From contig VCMS01000010.1 in NCBI GenBank assembly GCA_022539475.1, positions 248,001-312,000 of the forward strand: a stretch of 64,000 nucleotides of DNA, read 5' to 3'. The notes under the pieces are model-generated. The model searched no databases. It was not told the origin of the DNA and worked only from the letters and a program-made list of their open reading frames with translations. Source of the stretch: Gracilaria domingensis (lineage: Eukaryota > Rhodophyta > Florideophyceae > Gracilariales > Gracilariaceae). Shown piece by piece: positions 31,118-41,685 of this stretch. Positions within the stretch are counted from its first letter, which is position 1. Every line of letters begins with the position of its first letter. The translations under genes and the position numbers were made by a program.

Positions 31118-33810
31118 ATGCAGTTCTTCGAACGCCCGCGCGCGCGCATTGCGCTGCGCGGCTCGTCGAGCCAACCCGCGACGTCGCAGCAGCTGCTGGT
31201 GGACGCGAAAAATACACGCCTGCAGCGCGAGAACGCGCGCGCGCAGAACGCCATCGCGACCGTGCTTCAGGCAAAGCTGCTGTCGTACCCGGATCACCGC
31301 CACGTCGTGCTGCAGCTTGCGTCCACTTTTGCCTCCGCGCCGCATCCGCCACGCGCGCCACGCAGCGCCGACGGCGCCGTGCGTCAGCTGTGCCTCGTCG
31401 GTGGCGCGCTGGCGCTTCAGCTGGCAGCTGCTCTTTGAGCTGGTGAGGACGCGCGTGGCGGTGCGCTAGCTGATGCCACGCTTTGCGCGCGGCCTGGAGG
31501 ATTTTGTGTGCGCTCTTGAAGATGATGCGCGCCTGCTGCAGCGGCTACGTTCTCTGTCGCCACGCTTCATTGTGCACGCCGTTGTGCTCATCTTGGTTGT
31601 CGTCGGTCGTCAACTTACGCCGCAGTCGTCAGCGCCAGCTCCGTCTCACACCGCCACAACTGCGCCCGACATCGAGCAGCTCCAGTTTTGTGTCAGCGCG
31701 CTGCACACCGCGTTTGTGCTGTCTCGCGCGCTAGACGCACTTCGGTGCTTGTTGCCGGCCATGAAGAGCACCATGTTTGTTAACGTCTTCAATCTCTTCG
31801 ACACACTGAGCGCCCGCCACATGCCCGCCTCCCTCGTGCATACCCTGGGGCAGCTCGTAGACGTCGTGCTCCATCTTCTAGCACACCCGGACGTGCCACC
31901 CAACCTGGTCAACGTGTTGTACAGACAGTTTGTCGTGTCGGAGCTGTGCGTGCCGTGGTTGCCGCGACTTTTCCCGTTGACGACGCGTCCGCAGCAGAGA
32001 GATTTTTTGATTCGCGTGCTGGCCTACGTGCTGCCGCCGCCGTCGGGCGAGGACTACTTTGATTGGCGCTTTTCGAGTCAGCTGTCTTCTTTGTCGGAGC
32101 AACAGACCATCATTGTGGTTTCCAGTATTATGCAGGTGCAACAAAACTCGTGGAACGTTTCGGACCGACTGCCGCTTAGTGCGCTCATCATGGTCGTGTC
32201 TCTGTTTCTGTTGCTGTTGCAAAAGAACGTTATTCTAGTCGACACCAATAACCCGGACGGCGGCGCGGATATGGACGATAACGACGACGGCCAGCCGCTA
32301 GATGAGAACGGCGTGGCTGAAGTGCTGGAATTGAAGCACGTGGTCCGGCCGTTCGGCGTGTCCATGAACCAAGTCGTATCCGAGGAAAATGTGCGTGCGT
32401 TGATGGCCGTTGCCGTCGCGCAGGGGCGCGATGCCATTGTCAGCGTTTGCAAGCTCTTCAGCTTTCTGTTGAGGAAGCATCCCACAATGGACAGCAGCTT
32501 CCAAACTGCGCTTGTCTGCTGGCGTCCATCCAGTTCGTGGCCGAACGAGCACCTCCTCAGATCGTTGTGGAGAACACGTCGACAATCTCCCGCAGCCAGC
32601 GAAAACCCGCGAAACAGCTCCTACAATGTAGTGCTCATCAGCCTCGAAACGCTGCCAGTCTTCCTAGTCTTGGCAACGATTTATTATTATCTATTGTACA
32701 TACAGGGCGCTGATGAAATGTTTGACTCCGAGTGGCCTTTCTGCCTGGATGATGTGAGAGACTTAGCCTCTATCATGAAGCACTACCTATACATAACTAT
32801 TTTCGTAATACCCGTCGGCTTGCTGCCGGGCGGTACTGATATTCAAAACGCGGCTATTTTGGACGACGAACTTGCCCCCATCGAAGGGATTTCCCGCTTT
32901 TTATCTCAGCTGCACGCGTGCGACTCACAACGTGCGTTCCACACCGACCTTAAATTCTGGCTGGCAGGAAGTGGTGCCTATTCTTCCAGGGCCTTTCTTC
33001 AGGACGCCATTGAGGCGGGGCCTGAGGCGCTGCTGCGGGCGCTCAGTGTGAGGTCGGTCAACAGCATTAAACAGGTGTCGTACGACACTGGTAGAAAGTC
33101 TACTATAAATGCTGCACCAGGGTTTCTTCGTATTGCCGCGCTCCTCATCCCGTGCTCGTCGCGCGCCAAAATTTTCTAGAACAGGATTGCCGAAGGAAGG
33201 GGAAACGGGAATGGCGATGAGCTTTTCTTTCGGAATGCTGCTTACCGATTATCCGTGCCGGAGCACTTTGTATTTCAAGATGCGTACCGGATGATGAATG
33301 GATTAGGGTGAGGTCTCAAGTCAACTATTCGCCTCAAGTTTATTCACGAGCTTGGAATTGAAGTAGCGGGCATTGATGGCGGCGGTGTTTTCAAGGAGTT
33401 TATGCATGAAGTTCTAAGGATAAGGGTTTCACCTTATCTGTAAGGCTTGTTTAAGGCCACCCTGGACGGCCGCCTTCATCCAAACCCGCAGGCGCCTGGG
33501 GCAAATGAAGACTTTGAGGCACAATTTGCGGTACTCGGTCTGCTTTTGAGCAAAGCAGTATTAAATGGCGTGCTCGTTCAGGTTCCTCTAGCGAAGTTCG
33601 TATTGTCAAAGATCCTTGCTCAGTTCAACTCTCCAATTGATCTTGGTTCTCTGGATCCAGAGCTCCACAAGGACATGAAATTACAGAAGAGATTCGATAC
33701 ATCTCTGGCGGGAGACCTCGGCTTTAATTTTATTACGGTAAACAACGCATTCGGATCAGTCAAAGACGTACAGTTCCTCTTCTTTATTCCAATTGTCTTA
33801 TATAACTAAT
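31118..33810 (+). pseudogene. HECT-type E3 ubiquitin ligase pseudogene (UBE3B/UBE3C-like)
   Basis: ATG 31118 opens with MQFFERPRARIALRG and an Arg/Gln-rich helix, as at the N-terminus of UBE3B/UBE3C-type ligases. A frameshift before 31438 and TAG at 31467-31469 interrupt. The main frame 31473-33179 (568 codons) is helical and hydrophobic with an acidic loop near 32250-32300, as expected for the long middle part. After TAG 33177-33179 the HECT domain appears in pieces: FVFQDAYRMMNGL, then TGA, IRLKFIHELGIEVAGIDGGGVFKEF, then TAA near 33440, GLLLSKAVLNGVLVQVPLAKF, LDPELHKDMK, DLGFNFITV. The C-lobe with the catalytic cysteine is not recognisable. Dead gene. Confidence 0.85.
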
Positions 33811-34612
33811 TTCGCTTGTTCGGCAGCCTGTCATTTATACTTGTTTCACGCTTCCAGTTCTTCTTTGCCTTAAGCGTCGGCGTTTTCAGAACCTTCGTCA
33901 GCCTATTTGTCTTCGTCCTGCTCGTGTTCATGTTTAAAGAAGCCTTTGACCATATTTTTCGTTACAAGCGTGATCTCTTTCACAACCAAGTGCCTCAATC
34001 TCTTTCGCTGAAATATGTAGTCCCCAATCAATTCAATGCCACCCGCAAAGTCAGTCAGGGCTGCTGCGATAGAGAATATTACTACTGGAATCCAACGATG
34101 ACATACGGGTCGACTGCGTCCTACTCTAGGCCTCTCCATTTCGGCTCTTCAATAACAAATCCTCTTCGAATGTGTTTGTACGCAACTCTGAGCATTAATC
34201 CGGGGTGAACGTTAGTAGAAATTGAGCATGAGTCTACAATTCTTCCTTTTTTGTCACATATGTGTGAGAGAGACATCGCACAACTTGATGCCGACACATA
34301 CAGAGAACTATTATTTAAGTCAGAAAAGGAGAAATGATTGATCTTAGTGAAAATCTTGATTATGGTGGTCAACTCAATCCCTGAAGGAATCAGAAATGCT
34401 GCTTTCACTTTATATGTAATGCGCAATTATGAATACTTTCCAGCTCAGAAATTGAGAACGATATACTTCGTCTTCTTGCTGTGGAAGGGAATGAGTACGA
34501 TGGCGTACAGATGGTCATTGCAGTCATTTACACCTCCTTCTGCCGCAGCTTCTCGGTCTACATTCGATTTCGAACGTATGCCTCAGTCATGGTACCATTC
34601 TGTTCAGCAAGA
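33811..34612. other. Region after the HECT relic, no gene recognised
   Basis: Short open frames on both strands (for example 33903-34139 minus, 34121-34426 minus, 33816-34208 plus) lack known motifs. The HECT C-lobe would be expected here but was not found in any frame. Confidence 0.4.
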
Positions 34613-34909
34613 TCATTTCTTATTTCCCGAACTTTTTCGTTGAGATGGATACAGTTTTCTATGCTGCCCTACATCGCCTTCCCCTCGAAAAAAAATCCCG
34701 CCTTCCTGTTCTGAATTAAACTGCTTGAAAACATGAAATGAGCGGGTAACTGTGTACATGTCAGTTATGGAGTGTACGTGATACTGTCCTTGAGATTCTC
34801 TGGGATCCACAATCTTCGAATTATCCACAACTGTAGGCAAGAAAGCAGAGTTCTCTTTCTGCCCTGTATCATTTCCTGCTTCTGCTTGGTTGGATATGCT
34901 GTCCTTCAT
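34613..34909 (-). CDS. Hypothetical 98-aa ORF overlapping the cysteine-rich ORF by ATGA
   Basis: ATG at 34909; its first four bases (ATGA) contain the stop of the upstream cysteine-rich ORF (34908-34906). The protein is polar and ends in a Lys/Arg/Ser-rich tail; no motif recognised. The overlap suggests a bicistronic arrangement, perhaps of an uncharacterised mobile element, but a chance ORF is possible. Confidence 0.3.
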   Translation of the reverse strand: MKDSISNQAEAGNDTGQKENSAFLPTVVDNSKIVDPRESQGQYHVHSITDMYTVTRSFHVFKQFNSEQEGGIFFRGEGDVGQHRKLYPSQRKSSGNKK

Positions 34910-35406
34910 TTGAGTTTTCGTGTATGATACCGGCTTCTTGCGCTTCTGTTATATCTCTCGCGATGTCTTTGCCTGTATGTTCTACATTTCGCTGCATTAC
35001 GTTTCCTCTGCGATACCTTCAAATTAACGTCTCTGCAAAAGGCGTTTGTATTTGCTCCTGGGAGAATAATCTGATTTCGTTCAGTTCCGTCACACTTCAT
35101 AAAAGGATTAGATTCAGGGTGGTAAGCATAGTGCACACTATCTGAAAAAACATGTTCGAAGGCTCGGTCATGACTGCTAGTGTATTTGAAGACTTTCACA
35201 TCACCTGGAATCAATCTTCCGATTACGTTAGATATTCTCCCTAAGGATTCATCTGCGACAGGTTTCTCGTGCTTTCCGGACAGCTTTTCGTTGCAGACAG
35301 TGCACAATGCACATACGCCAGACCCCTCAATTAGAGCGCTTGGAGCGAATTTCATTCGTACAGAGGCCTCAGGAACGGTTCCGCATATGATATGTATTGG
35401 GCTATT

Positions 35407-35411
35407 GCAAA
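35407..35411. repeat. Target-site duplication of the copia element (left copy)
   Basis: GCAAA next to the LTR, matched by GCAAA at 40031-40035. Confidence 0.85.
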
Positions 35412-35649
35412 TATAAAAGGTTCTACGATCAGACTACTGTCTCTTCGTTCTTTACCGATTCGTTCCGAACCACGGCTTAAGTAGGCATTGTGTTCCATCT
35501 ACTAGTTCTTCCAGAAACGTCATCTCACCAGCAATAGCTTAGACATATCTAGTAAATTCAAATTCAGTACTTACGAAAATATCTACTCTGTAATCAGAAG
35601 GGTAAGAATGTAAACAACTTTCGCAAGCAGGAATTCACTATCAACATCA
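35412..35649 (-). repeat. Copia 3' LTR (238 bp)
   Basis: On the minus strand starts TGATGTTGATAG and ends CCTTTTATA, so the termini are TG...TA in place of TG...CA. The stop codon of the gag-pol ORF (TGA, 35649-35647) is the first three bases of this LTR. Confidence 0.85.
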
Positions 35650-38600
35650 CTTCCCTCCATTCAAACCATTCTTAACTGCAACAACCCCGATACCTTCAAT
35701 GTGTCGGAGATGAGCAGAGCTTCCAAGCGGCTTTGTCAACAGATCAGCCACCATCCGACCAGTAGGCAAATGTTCCAGCTTAACATTTCCCTTCACCACA
35801 TTGTCTCGGATTAGGTGAAAGCGTATCTCGATATGCTTTGTGCGCTCGCTGCACACATTGTTGCGAGATAAAGCTACAGCTCCCTGGTTGTCACAAAACA
35901 GTTTGAAGCAATCCACATGTCGAAATCCAGGCTCCCGATACATACCCTTGAGCCATAAACCTTCCCGAACAGCGTAAGACATCGCAACGTATTCAGCCTC
36001 AACGGTAGACTGCGCCACTAGAGGCTGCTTCTTCGACTTCCAACTAATCAGTGAGCGCGATTGCTTGAACACAAACCCTGTAGTTGACTTACGATCAGTT
36101 GCATCACCGGCAAAGTCTGCATCACAGTACCCGACAATCTCGAACTTATTTGTTCCCGGTCGAAACGTCAATCCCGCGTACTGTGTCCCCTTGAGATAGC
36201 GGAGAACTCTTTTCGCTGCTTTCCAGTGCGCATCACCATGGCTGTCCATAAAACGGCTCAGAAAGGAGACGGCAAAGGCAATGTCGGGTCGGCATGTGTT
36301 TGAGAGATAAATTAACGCGCCCACCAATTCCTTGTATGGCAAAGAATCCTCCGCACCCACGTTGTTCTGGGAAAGTCTTGCGACACAATCACGAGCCATG
36401 GGGGTGCTACAGGGGGAACAGTCAATCATACCGAAGGTACGAAGAAGACGGTCAACAATAGGGGCGTTGTGTACCATGATGGAACCTTCATTGTAGTCCA
36501 CACTGACTACCATTTCCAAAAACTTAGCATCCTCCTTCTCTACCCGAAGAGCAACATCCTTCGACAGCTCCCACACAACTTCATTCATCTCAACATGATC
36601 CTTACTAGCAATGAGAACATCATCCACGTAAATGATAAGGATTACTTGCGAAGGCCCTTGGGTCGAAAAATACAAAGCAGGATCATGTTCAGAGCACTGC
36701 AGTCCAGCTTCGAGTAGAATTGGGTGAATGAAGTCCCGGAATGCCCTTGAAGCCTGTTTAAGACCGTAGATAGCACGACGCAAACGATACACATCCGCTT
36801 CCCTTCCCTTAACGGCGAATCCAGGAAACTGTTCTATGTAGACTTCATCTTCAAGACGGCCATACATAAAAGCTCCCTTGATATCTACACGCACAAAGTG
36901 CATTCCAAGTTGTGCAATCAGTGCCAAAACCACTCGAACGGTGGTGTACTTCACAACAGGAGCAAACACATCGGTGTAATCGATACCATACGTTTGCATA
37001 AATCCTGTAGCGACAACTCTTGCTCGATACCGTGTAACGACCTCTTCGGTGTTCTTCTTACGATCGAAAACCCACCGACACTTAATGGGTTCAACGTTGT
37101 CTGGTCGCGGCACCAGTTCAAAAACCTCTTTTTGTTTGAGATTGCGAATCTCCGCCTCCATTGCGTTCAACCATTGACCCTTCTCATCGGACTCAATTGC
37201 CTCCTCAAATGAGGTCGGAATGTCATTGCAAGATACACCGAGCATACAGTTGATAAAAAGTCCGATGAAGGCTTCAGGGGCATATCGGTCAGGCGCTGAG
37301 CGGACACGAGAGGACCTCCTCGGGGCAGAACCGGAAGAGAACGTGGGGTTAAGAGAGTCATTGTCTTCCGAGCCAACCTCACTGATACCAACTTCAGCGT
37401 GACCCTGAATCGGGGTTTCAATCTCATCATAGTCTCCGAACAGATGACGGAGGGTGCATGTCGTGGAAAACTCTGTGTTCTTCTCTGCACACCCAAAATT
37501 TCCTTCATCGAAGGTGACATCGCGGGAAACGGTGAAAGTCGTATCATCGGGAAAGAACACCTTGTATGAATTTCCTCTTTCGAACCCGACAAGCACGCCC
37601 TTTCTAGCATTTGCGTCAAATTTTCCACAACGGCGTTGCTTGGGAATATGTACATAGGCAGTAGCCCCAAATACACGAACATGGGACAAGTTTGGTCTGC
37701 GCTTGTGAACGATCTCGAACCGGGTGCGCCTGTCGATGGTAGCGGAGGAAAACATTCGGTTTCTGAGGTAATTAGCAGTACAAACAGCTTCTGCCCACAG
37801 CTTTCCACGTCCACTGCATTCAGGAAAGTTCTGTAACATCGACCTCGCCATATCATTCAGAGTCCTGTTAAGCCTCTCTGCTTTACCGTTAGATTCAGGA
37901 CTGTAGGGCGAGGTCGGCTCACACTTGGTTCCCCGTTGTTTCATCCAGCTTACCAGATCTTCAGAGAGATATTCCTTCGCATTGTCCATCGGAATTCGCT
38001 TCACCTTCTTCTCGACTGCGGTTTCCAATTCCACGATCATTTCCTTTACAGAATCCTGTACTTCTGATCTTCTATTCAAGAATCGGACCATTGAAAACGC
38101 ACTTGCGTCATCATACAGAGTTACATAATACTTCGCTCCTCCGAATGACGGAATTCGTATCGGACCAACGACATCGGTATGCACCATGGTGCCACCAGCC
38201 ACATCACCATCTGTTGATCTTGCTGGTCTGCTATCCCTACATGACTTAGATAGAAGACAGGGCTCGCAGACCGTCAAACGGGTGGACGTAGGTATGCGGA
38301 TACCATCCACCAACTTCAAAGTCTCACGCATATGGTTCTCGCAACAGTGTCCCAGACGTCGGTGCCAGAAGACAGCCTTCTCAGAATCCAATTTGGACAC
38401 CAGAGCCTGATGGCTGCCACCATTACCATTCGGACATAACAAGACTTCGTACAAGTCGGAGCTAAGATTGCCAACAGCAAGCAGTACAACTTCTCCAGAG
38501 GTACCATCCAGAACCTTGCAAAGTTTCCTCGCATGGGTGTCACTGTCAAATAAAACCTTATAGCCACGACTCTGTAGTGCTCCAACAGATATGAGGTTAC

Positions 38601-39669
38601 ACTTCAAATCGGGCACGTACTGGACATTAGTCAAATGAACATCAAAGCGGTTGCCAAGTACCACAGCTTGACACGGTACCGCACCCTGACCCTCAATCTG
38701 GAGCTTATTCCCATCACCAATCTCGACAGATTCTTTCGTAGAAGGGTACAATTGACCAGCGAAGTGCTCTCTATCGTTACACATGTGCACAGTCGCACCT
38801 GAGTCCACATACCACTTCCTCGAAGACGCAACAGAGGATCCAGCAACTAGAGCACGTACTACATTAGAGTTTTCCACTCTACGCGCTTCATCACCTTCAC
38901 CATCGAAACGCCCGTTCTGCTTAGGACGGTACTTCTTACTGTCAGGATTATCAAAACAGTCGACCTTCTTGTGTCCCAAGCGACCACAATGATAACACTT
39001 CAGACCTTTCCTCTTCCTACTACCGTGTTTGGCATTCAATGCCTTTACAGACGTCTCACGCGATTCCTGAGAGATTGAAAGGAAAGCCTCTTTGGCAATC
39101 AAAAGAGCAATGCCATCAGGAAGAGACTTATCCATTCCACGGATGACCTCTGCAGTAACATCGTACTCCGGTTTCAGTCCTCGTAGTAGCGCACGAAGCT
39201 TCTCACTGTCACTAACAGCGTAACCCACACCACCGAGGTGAGATTCTAACTCAGACAATCGAGCACGAAACTGCAACACGGTCTCCTCAGTCTTCATCTT
39301 CATTGCCTGATAGGTGTCAAGAAGTGCATCACGGCTGGCTTGACTAACGGACTGATACTGATCCCTGAGTGTCGCCCACACTTCGTGCGGCTCCTCCATT
39401 TCCAACACGGGAGCCACACAAGACTCATCAACCAATAGCAGTATCGTTGAAAGTGCAGTGTCACGGCGGCGAGAGAAACGTTTGTGAGCGACGTCATCGG
39501 TAATATCCGGTGCCTGTTCCACACCAGAGACAATCGACCAAAGTCCTTTGCTCTTCAGGACAAGCTGGATCTTCTTGGACCACATGAAATAGTTTGAAGA
39601 ATTAAGCACAGGAAGCTTAACTTTCTGAATGTCGACCAGACTCGACATATCGTTCTCCACAGAGCTCAT
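35647..39669 (-). CDS. pol: Copia Gag-Pol polyprotein
   Basis: From ATG 39669, 1,340 codons without a break. Order: Gag capsid region of the UBN2/copia type (SNYFMWSKKIQLVL), zinc knuckle CYHCGRLGHKKVDC (C-x2-C-x4-H-x4-C), protease active site VDSGATVHM, integrase zinc domain HRRLGH...CEPC, integrase core (VHTDVVGP, MDNAKEYLS, SPYSPESNGKAERLN), reverse transcriptase (CRWVFDRKKN, VDIKGAFMYG, catalytic YVDDVLIAS), RNase H (GYCDADFAGD, STVEAEYVA, CDNQGAVAL, TKHIEIRFH, DLLTKPL). The frame is also open upstream to 39879 inside the 5' LTR, but those 70 residues are the translated LTR and primer site, so the ATG at 39669 is preferred. Gag and Pol in one frame implies protease-based or translational control of their ratio. 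Confidence 0.95.
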   Translation of the reverse strand: MSSVENDMSSLVDIQKVKLPVLNSSNYFMWSKKIQLVLKSKGLWSIVSGVEQAPDITDDVAHKRFSRRRDTALSTILLLVDESCVAPVLEMEEPHEVWATLRDQYQSVSQASRDALLDTYQAMKMKTEETVLQFRARLSELESHLGGVGYAVSDSEKLRALLRGLKPEYDVTAEVIRGMDKSLPDGIALLIAKEAFLSISQESRETSVKALNAKHGSRKRKGLKCYHCGRLGHKKVDCFDNPDSKKYRPKQNGRFDGEGDEARRVENSNVVRALVAGSSVASSRKWYVDSGATVHMCNDREHFAGQLYPSTKESVEIGDGNKLQIEGQGAVPCQAVVLGNRFDVHLTNVQYVPDLKCNLISVGALQSRGYKVLFDSDTHARKLCKVLDGTSGEVVLLAVGNLSSDLYEVLLCPNGNGGSHQALVSKLDSEKAVFWHRRLGHCCENHMRETLKLVDGIRIPTSTRLTVCEPCLLSKSCRDSRPARSTDGDVAGGTMVHTDVVGPIRIPSFGGAKYYVTLYDDASAFSMVRFLNRRSEVQDSVKEMIVELETAVEKKVKRIPMDNAKEYLSEDLVSWMKQRGTKCEPTSPYSPESNGKAERLNRTLNDMARSMLQNFPECSGRGKLWAEAVCTANYLRNRMFSSATIDRRTRFEIVHKRRPNLSHVRVFGATAYVHIPKQRRCGKFDANARKGVLVGFERGNSYKVFFPDDTTFTVSRDVTFDEGNFGCAEKNTEFSTTCTLRHLFGDYDEIETPIQGHAEVGISEVGSEDNDSLNPTFSSGSAPRRSSRVRSAPDRYAPEAFIGLFINCMLGVSCNDIPTSFEEAIESDEKGQWLNAMEAEIRNLKQKEVFELVPRPDNVEPIKCRWVFDRKKNTEEVVTRYRARVVATGFMQTYGIDYTDVFAPVVKYTTVRVVLALIAQLGMHFVRVDIKGAFMYGRLEDEVYIEQFPGFAVKGREADVYRLRRAIYGLKQASRAFRDFIHPILLEAGLQCSEHDPALYFSTQGPSQVILIIYVDDVLIASKDHVEMNEVVWELSKDVALRVEKEDAKFLEMVVSVDYNEGSIMVHNAPIVDRLLRTFGMIDCSPCSTPMARDCVARLSQNNVGAEDSLPYKELVGALIYLSNTCRPDIAFAVSFLSRFMDSHGDAHWKAAKRVLRYLKGTQYAGLTFRPGTNKFEIVGYCDADFAGDATDRKSTTGFVFKQSRSLISWKSKKQPLVAQSTVEAEYVAMSYAVREGLWLKGMYREPGFRHVDCFKLFCDNQGAVALSRNNVCSERTKHIEIRFHLIRDNVVKGNVKLEHLPTGRMVADLLTKPLGSSAHLRHIEGIGVVAVKNGLNGGK
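35650..35658 (-). promoter_or_regulatory. Copia polypurine tract
   Basis: The minus strand reads GGAGGGAAG immediately before the 3' LTR; it lies within the last codons of gag-pol. Confidence 0.75.
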
Positions 39670-39775
39670 TTCTCGACAGAAGAAAACAGTGAGCAAACAA
39701 CAGAATGACGAAACCACAACAGTTGACAAAAGATTGAGCGGAGAATGAGAACGACGACTTAACAACGCTGGGCAG

Positions 39776-39792
39776 GGTCTGGGCCCATAACC
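39776..39792 (-). promoter_or_regulatory. Copia primer-binding site for a half tRNA-iMet
   Basis: Directly after the 5' LTR the minus strand reads GGTTATGGGCCCAGAC. The plus strand therefore reads GTCTGGGCCCATAACC, which is the anticodon stem-loop sequence of eukaryotic initiator tRNA-Met (CAU anticodon in GGGCCCATAACC). Priming by a tRNA fragment cut in the anticodon loop is known for Drosophila copia and yeast Ty5. Confidence 0.85.
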
Positions 39793-40030
39793 TATAAAAG
39801 GTTCTACGATCAGACTGCTGTCTCTTCGTTCTTTACCGATTCGTTCCAAAGCACGGCTTAAGTAGGCATTGTGTTCCATCTACTAGTTCTTCCAGAAACG
39901 TCATCTCACCAACAATAGCTTAGACATATCTAGTAAATTCAAATTCAGTACTTACAAAAACATCTACTCTGTAATCAGAAGGGTAAGAATGTAAACAACT
40001 TTCGCAAGCAGGAATTCACTATCAACATCA
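39793..40030 (-). repeat. Copia 5' LTR (238 bp)
   Basis: Same length as the 3' LTR with about six differences, most of them transitions (for example G/A and A/G near 39817-39851). Should hold the promoter; no clear TATA box was placed. Confidence 0.85.
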
Positions 40031-40035
40031 GCAAA
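40031..40035. repeat. Target-site duplication of the copia element (right copy)
   Basis: GCAAA, matching 35407-35411. Confidence 0.85.
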
Positions 40036-40147
40036 CGAGACAAAAGTGACTTGGCTGAATACGAATTACGCCGTCGATTGTTCGGCATTTACCTCGTTCG
40101 TGTTCAATGCAGTAATGGACATGACGATTTGAGTTCGAAGAATCCAT

Positions 40148-41685
40148 TATCTCGGGCTAGTTGATATAATCTTAGGAAGAGAACGGATATCTTTTCATCA
40201 AATGAAACAAGGATGCAGATTGAGGTTGTCGAAGAATGCAGCTTTGGCTAAGATTATGGTAATACCGTCAGCGTGTGAAACGTATTGACAACCTACCATT
40301 ATCGACACCTCTGGTATCCAATAGGCACCCAGAAATCGCGACACTTGAGGATAAGGTTTAATTCTAATGGTTTAATTTTTTCATGGTTGACACATCACTG
40401 GTCCGGGAAACAAGATTCACTGCCCAATACGACGGAACTGGGACTTTACGATGACACATGGTGGTGCCAAGTTTTGGCACGATTCCGTATACCGGTCCAT
40501 ACAATTCTGTGCTCGTTCTTCCGTGAAAGTTCCCTCCAACTAACGAGCAGTCTCCCACTTCACTTGGTGACCTGAAATCGCTGCGTGCGTGTCTTGCAGA
40601 GCAGGAAGCATTCGCTTGCGACACCGTGCAATGCAAGTTTCCTGCAGTCGTCGCATCTGTGTCTTTCTTTGCCACGCGCTCAGAATGCCGCTCTAGACCA
40701 CATCGCTAAGTTCTGTCGTTCGTACGGCCACAGCAGCCGTGCAATTCTGCATCCTTCTCTTGAGACTATTCTACTTCATGTATGAGGCATGGCCCCGGCA
40801 CGCCACTAACTTAGCTCAGATCATTGCCGCAAAATGTTTATATTACACAGTCCTTTCGTCGTCGCTTCCGGGAACAGATCAATGACTTGTGTGCTGTGTG
40901 ACCTCACCTCAATCGTGGAAGCTGTTATTTCAGAAAAGCATCTCGAAAAACATTGAACTGCCCCTACGAACCTATCATAGGGAAACATCTATCATCATTG
41001 ACGAACCTCGCAAATGTCTCATTCTCGCCATTCTAACGTGTCGAACGCACCTCTGGCGTTCTTCAGAACTTAATATGGGTGTTGGTGTGATGTCTGGTCG
41101 CGACATGCTACGATCTAAACAGTCTAAAACGCAACCATTGGCAGTGTATTTGCGAAACTCTGTACTTTCCGAGAACGTCGAGGAAAGCTATTTGAAGTTT
41201 TTGTTATCGTAAGGGAAGTGGGAACCAGCTTTCTTAACAGGGACTATACTTCAAGGGTAACATATGGGAAGGTAATCTCAGGTAAGCGACAACCGTTTTT
41301 CATTTCCACTGTACATGCTTGTTTTTGATTTCAGGCTACAGTTAACAATGCCGTTCTCATTTATGTCACTTCTCTCGAATAATACCGTCACGGATCCAAG
41401 GTCAACTTTCGTGAAGAAGTCTATTCGCGCCAAAGTAACTAACCACTACGTGCCAAAAGGATACTCTATAAGGGTTTCACAACAGTAAACCGCTGAATGT
41501 TCGATCTTACATGCTTCTCGTATGCATTCAGAGCACAGTAATGTGATCGCCGTATATTTTTGTGTTCATTGAGCTCATTAAGCACAACACCAGAATATGC
41601 TAAACGCATTTAGACCATACGCAACGAATTGGAAACTGTTGCATTCCAAGTAATGGAGTTATATTGCACAGGAAATACGAGGTAC
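40148..41685. other. Spacer without recognised genes
   Basis: About 1.5 kb. Short open frames (40285-40575, 40364-40675, 40889-41212) show no motif. CACTACGTGCCAAAAGG near 41440 looks like a CACTA-type transposon end, but no inverted partner was found on the far side of the transposase. Confidence 0.4.

Larger units (their letters stand above)
35412..40030 (-). mobile_element. Complete Ty1/copia retrotransposon
   Basis: A 4,619-bp minus-strand element with 238-bp LTRs, a 5-bp TSD, a half-tRNA primer-binding site, one gag-pol ORF and a polypurine tract. The LTRs differ at about 6 of 238 positions, so it is older than elements A and E but still intact. The order protease-integrase-RT-RNase H is diagnostic for copia. 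It sits inside a cysteine-rich ORF. Confidence 0.95.
34906..40147 (-). pseudogene. Cysteine-rich unknown ORF split by the copia insertion
   Basis: Two parts, 40147-40031 and 35411-34906, are separated by the copia element. If the element and one copy of its GCAAA duplication are removed, the reading frame is continuous from ATG 40147 to TGA 34906, about 205 codons. The N-terminal half holds a zinc-binding-like array of Cys and His (HYCIEHE, HFCLVCNSPIHIIC, CALCTVC). The C-terminus is very basic with the repeated R-x-R-x-R-Y pattern (RQRHRERYNRSARSRYH), fit for nucleic-acid binding. Family unknown: it could be a host protein or an ORF of another mobile element. The gene is disrupted by the insertion. 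Confidence 0.55.

Noticed and set aside
30577-31469. Several long overlapping ORFs rich in Ala/Arg
   Set aside because: They occur in five or six frames at once because of very high GC; only the HECT N-terminal frame from 31118 is supported.
39670-39879. Start of copia gag-pol at 39879 inside the LTR
   Set aside because: The first 70 residues translate LTR and primer site; similarity to Gag begins after ATG 39669.
41440-41460. CACTACGTGCCAAAAGG as the left end of the CACTA transposon
   Set aside because: No inverted partner (CCTTTTGGCACGTAGTG) was found to the right of the transposase.
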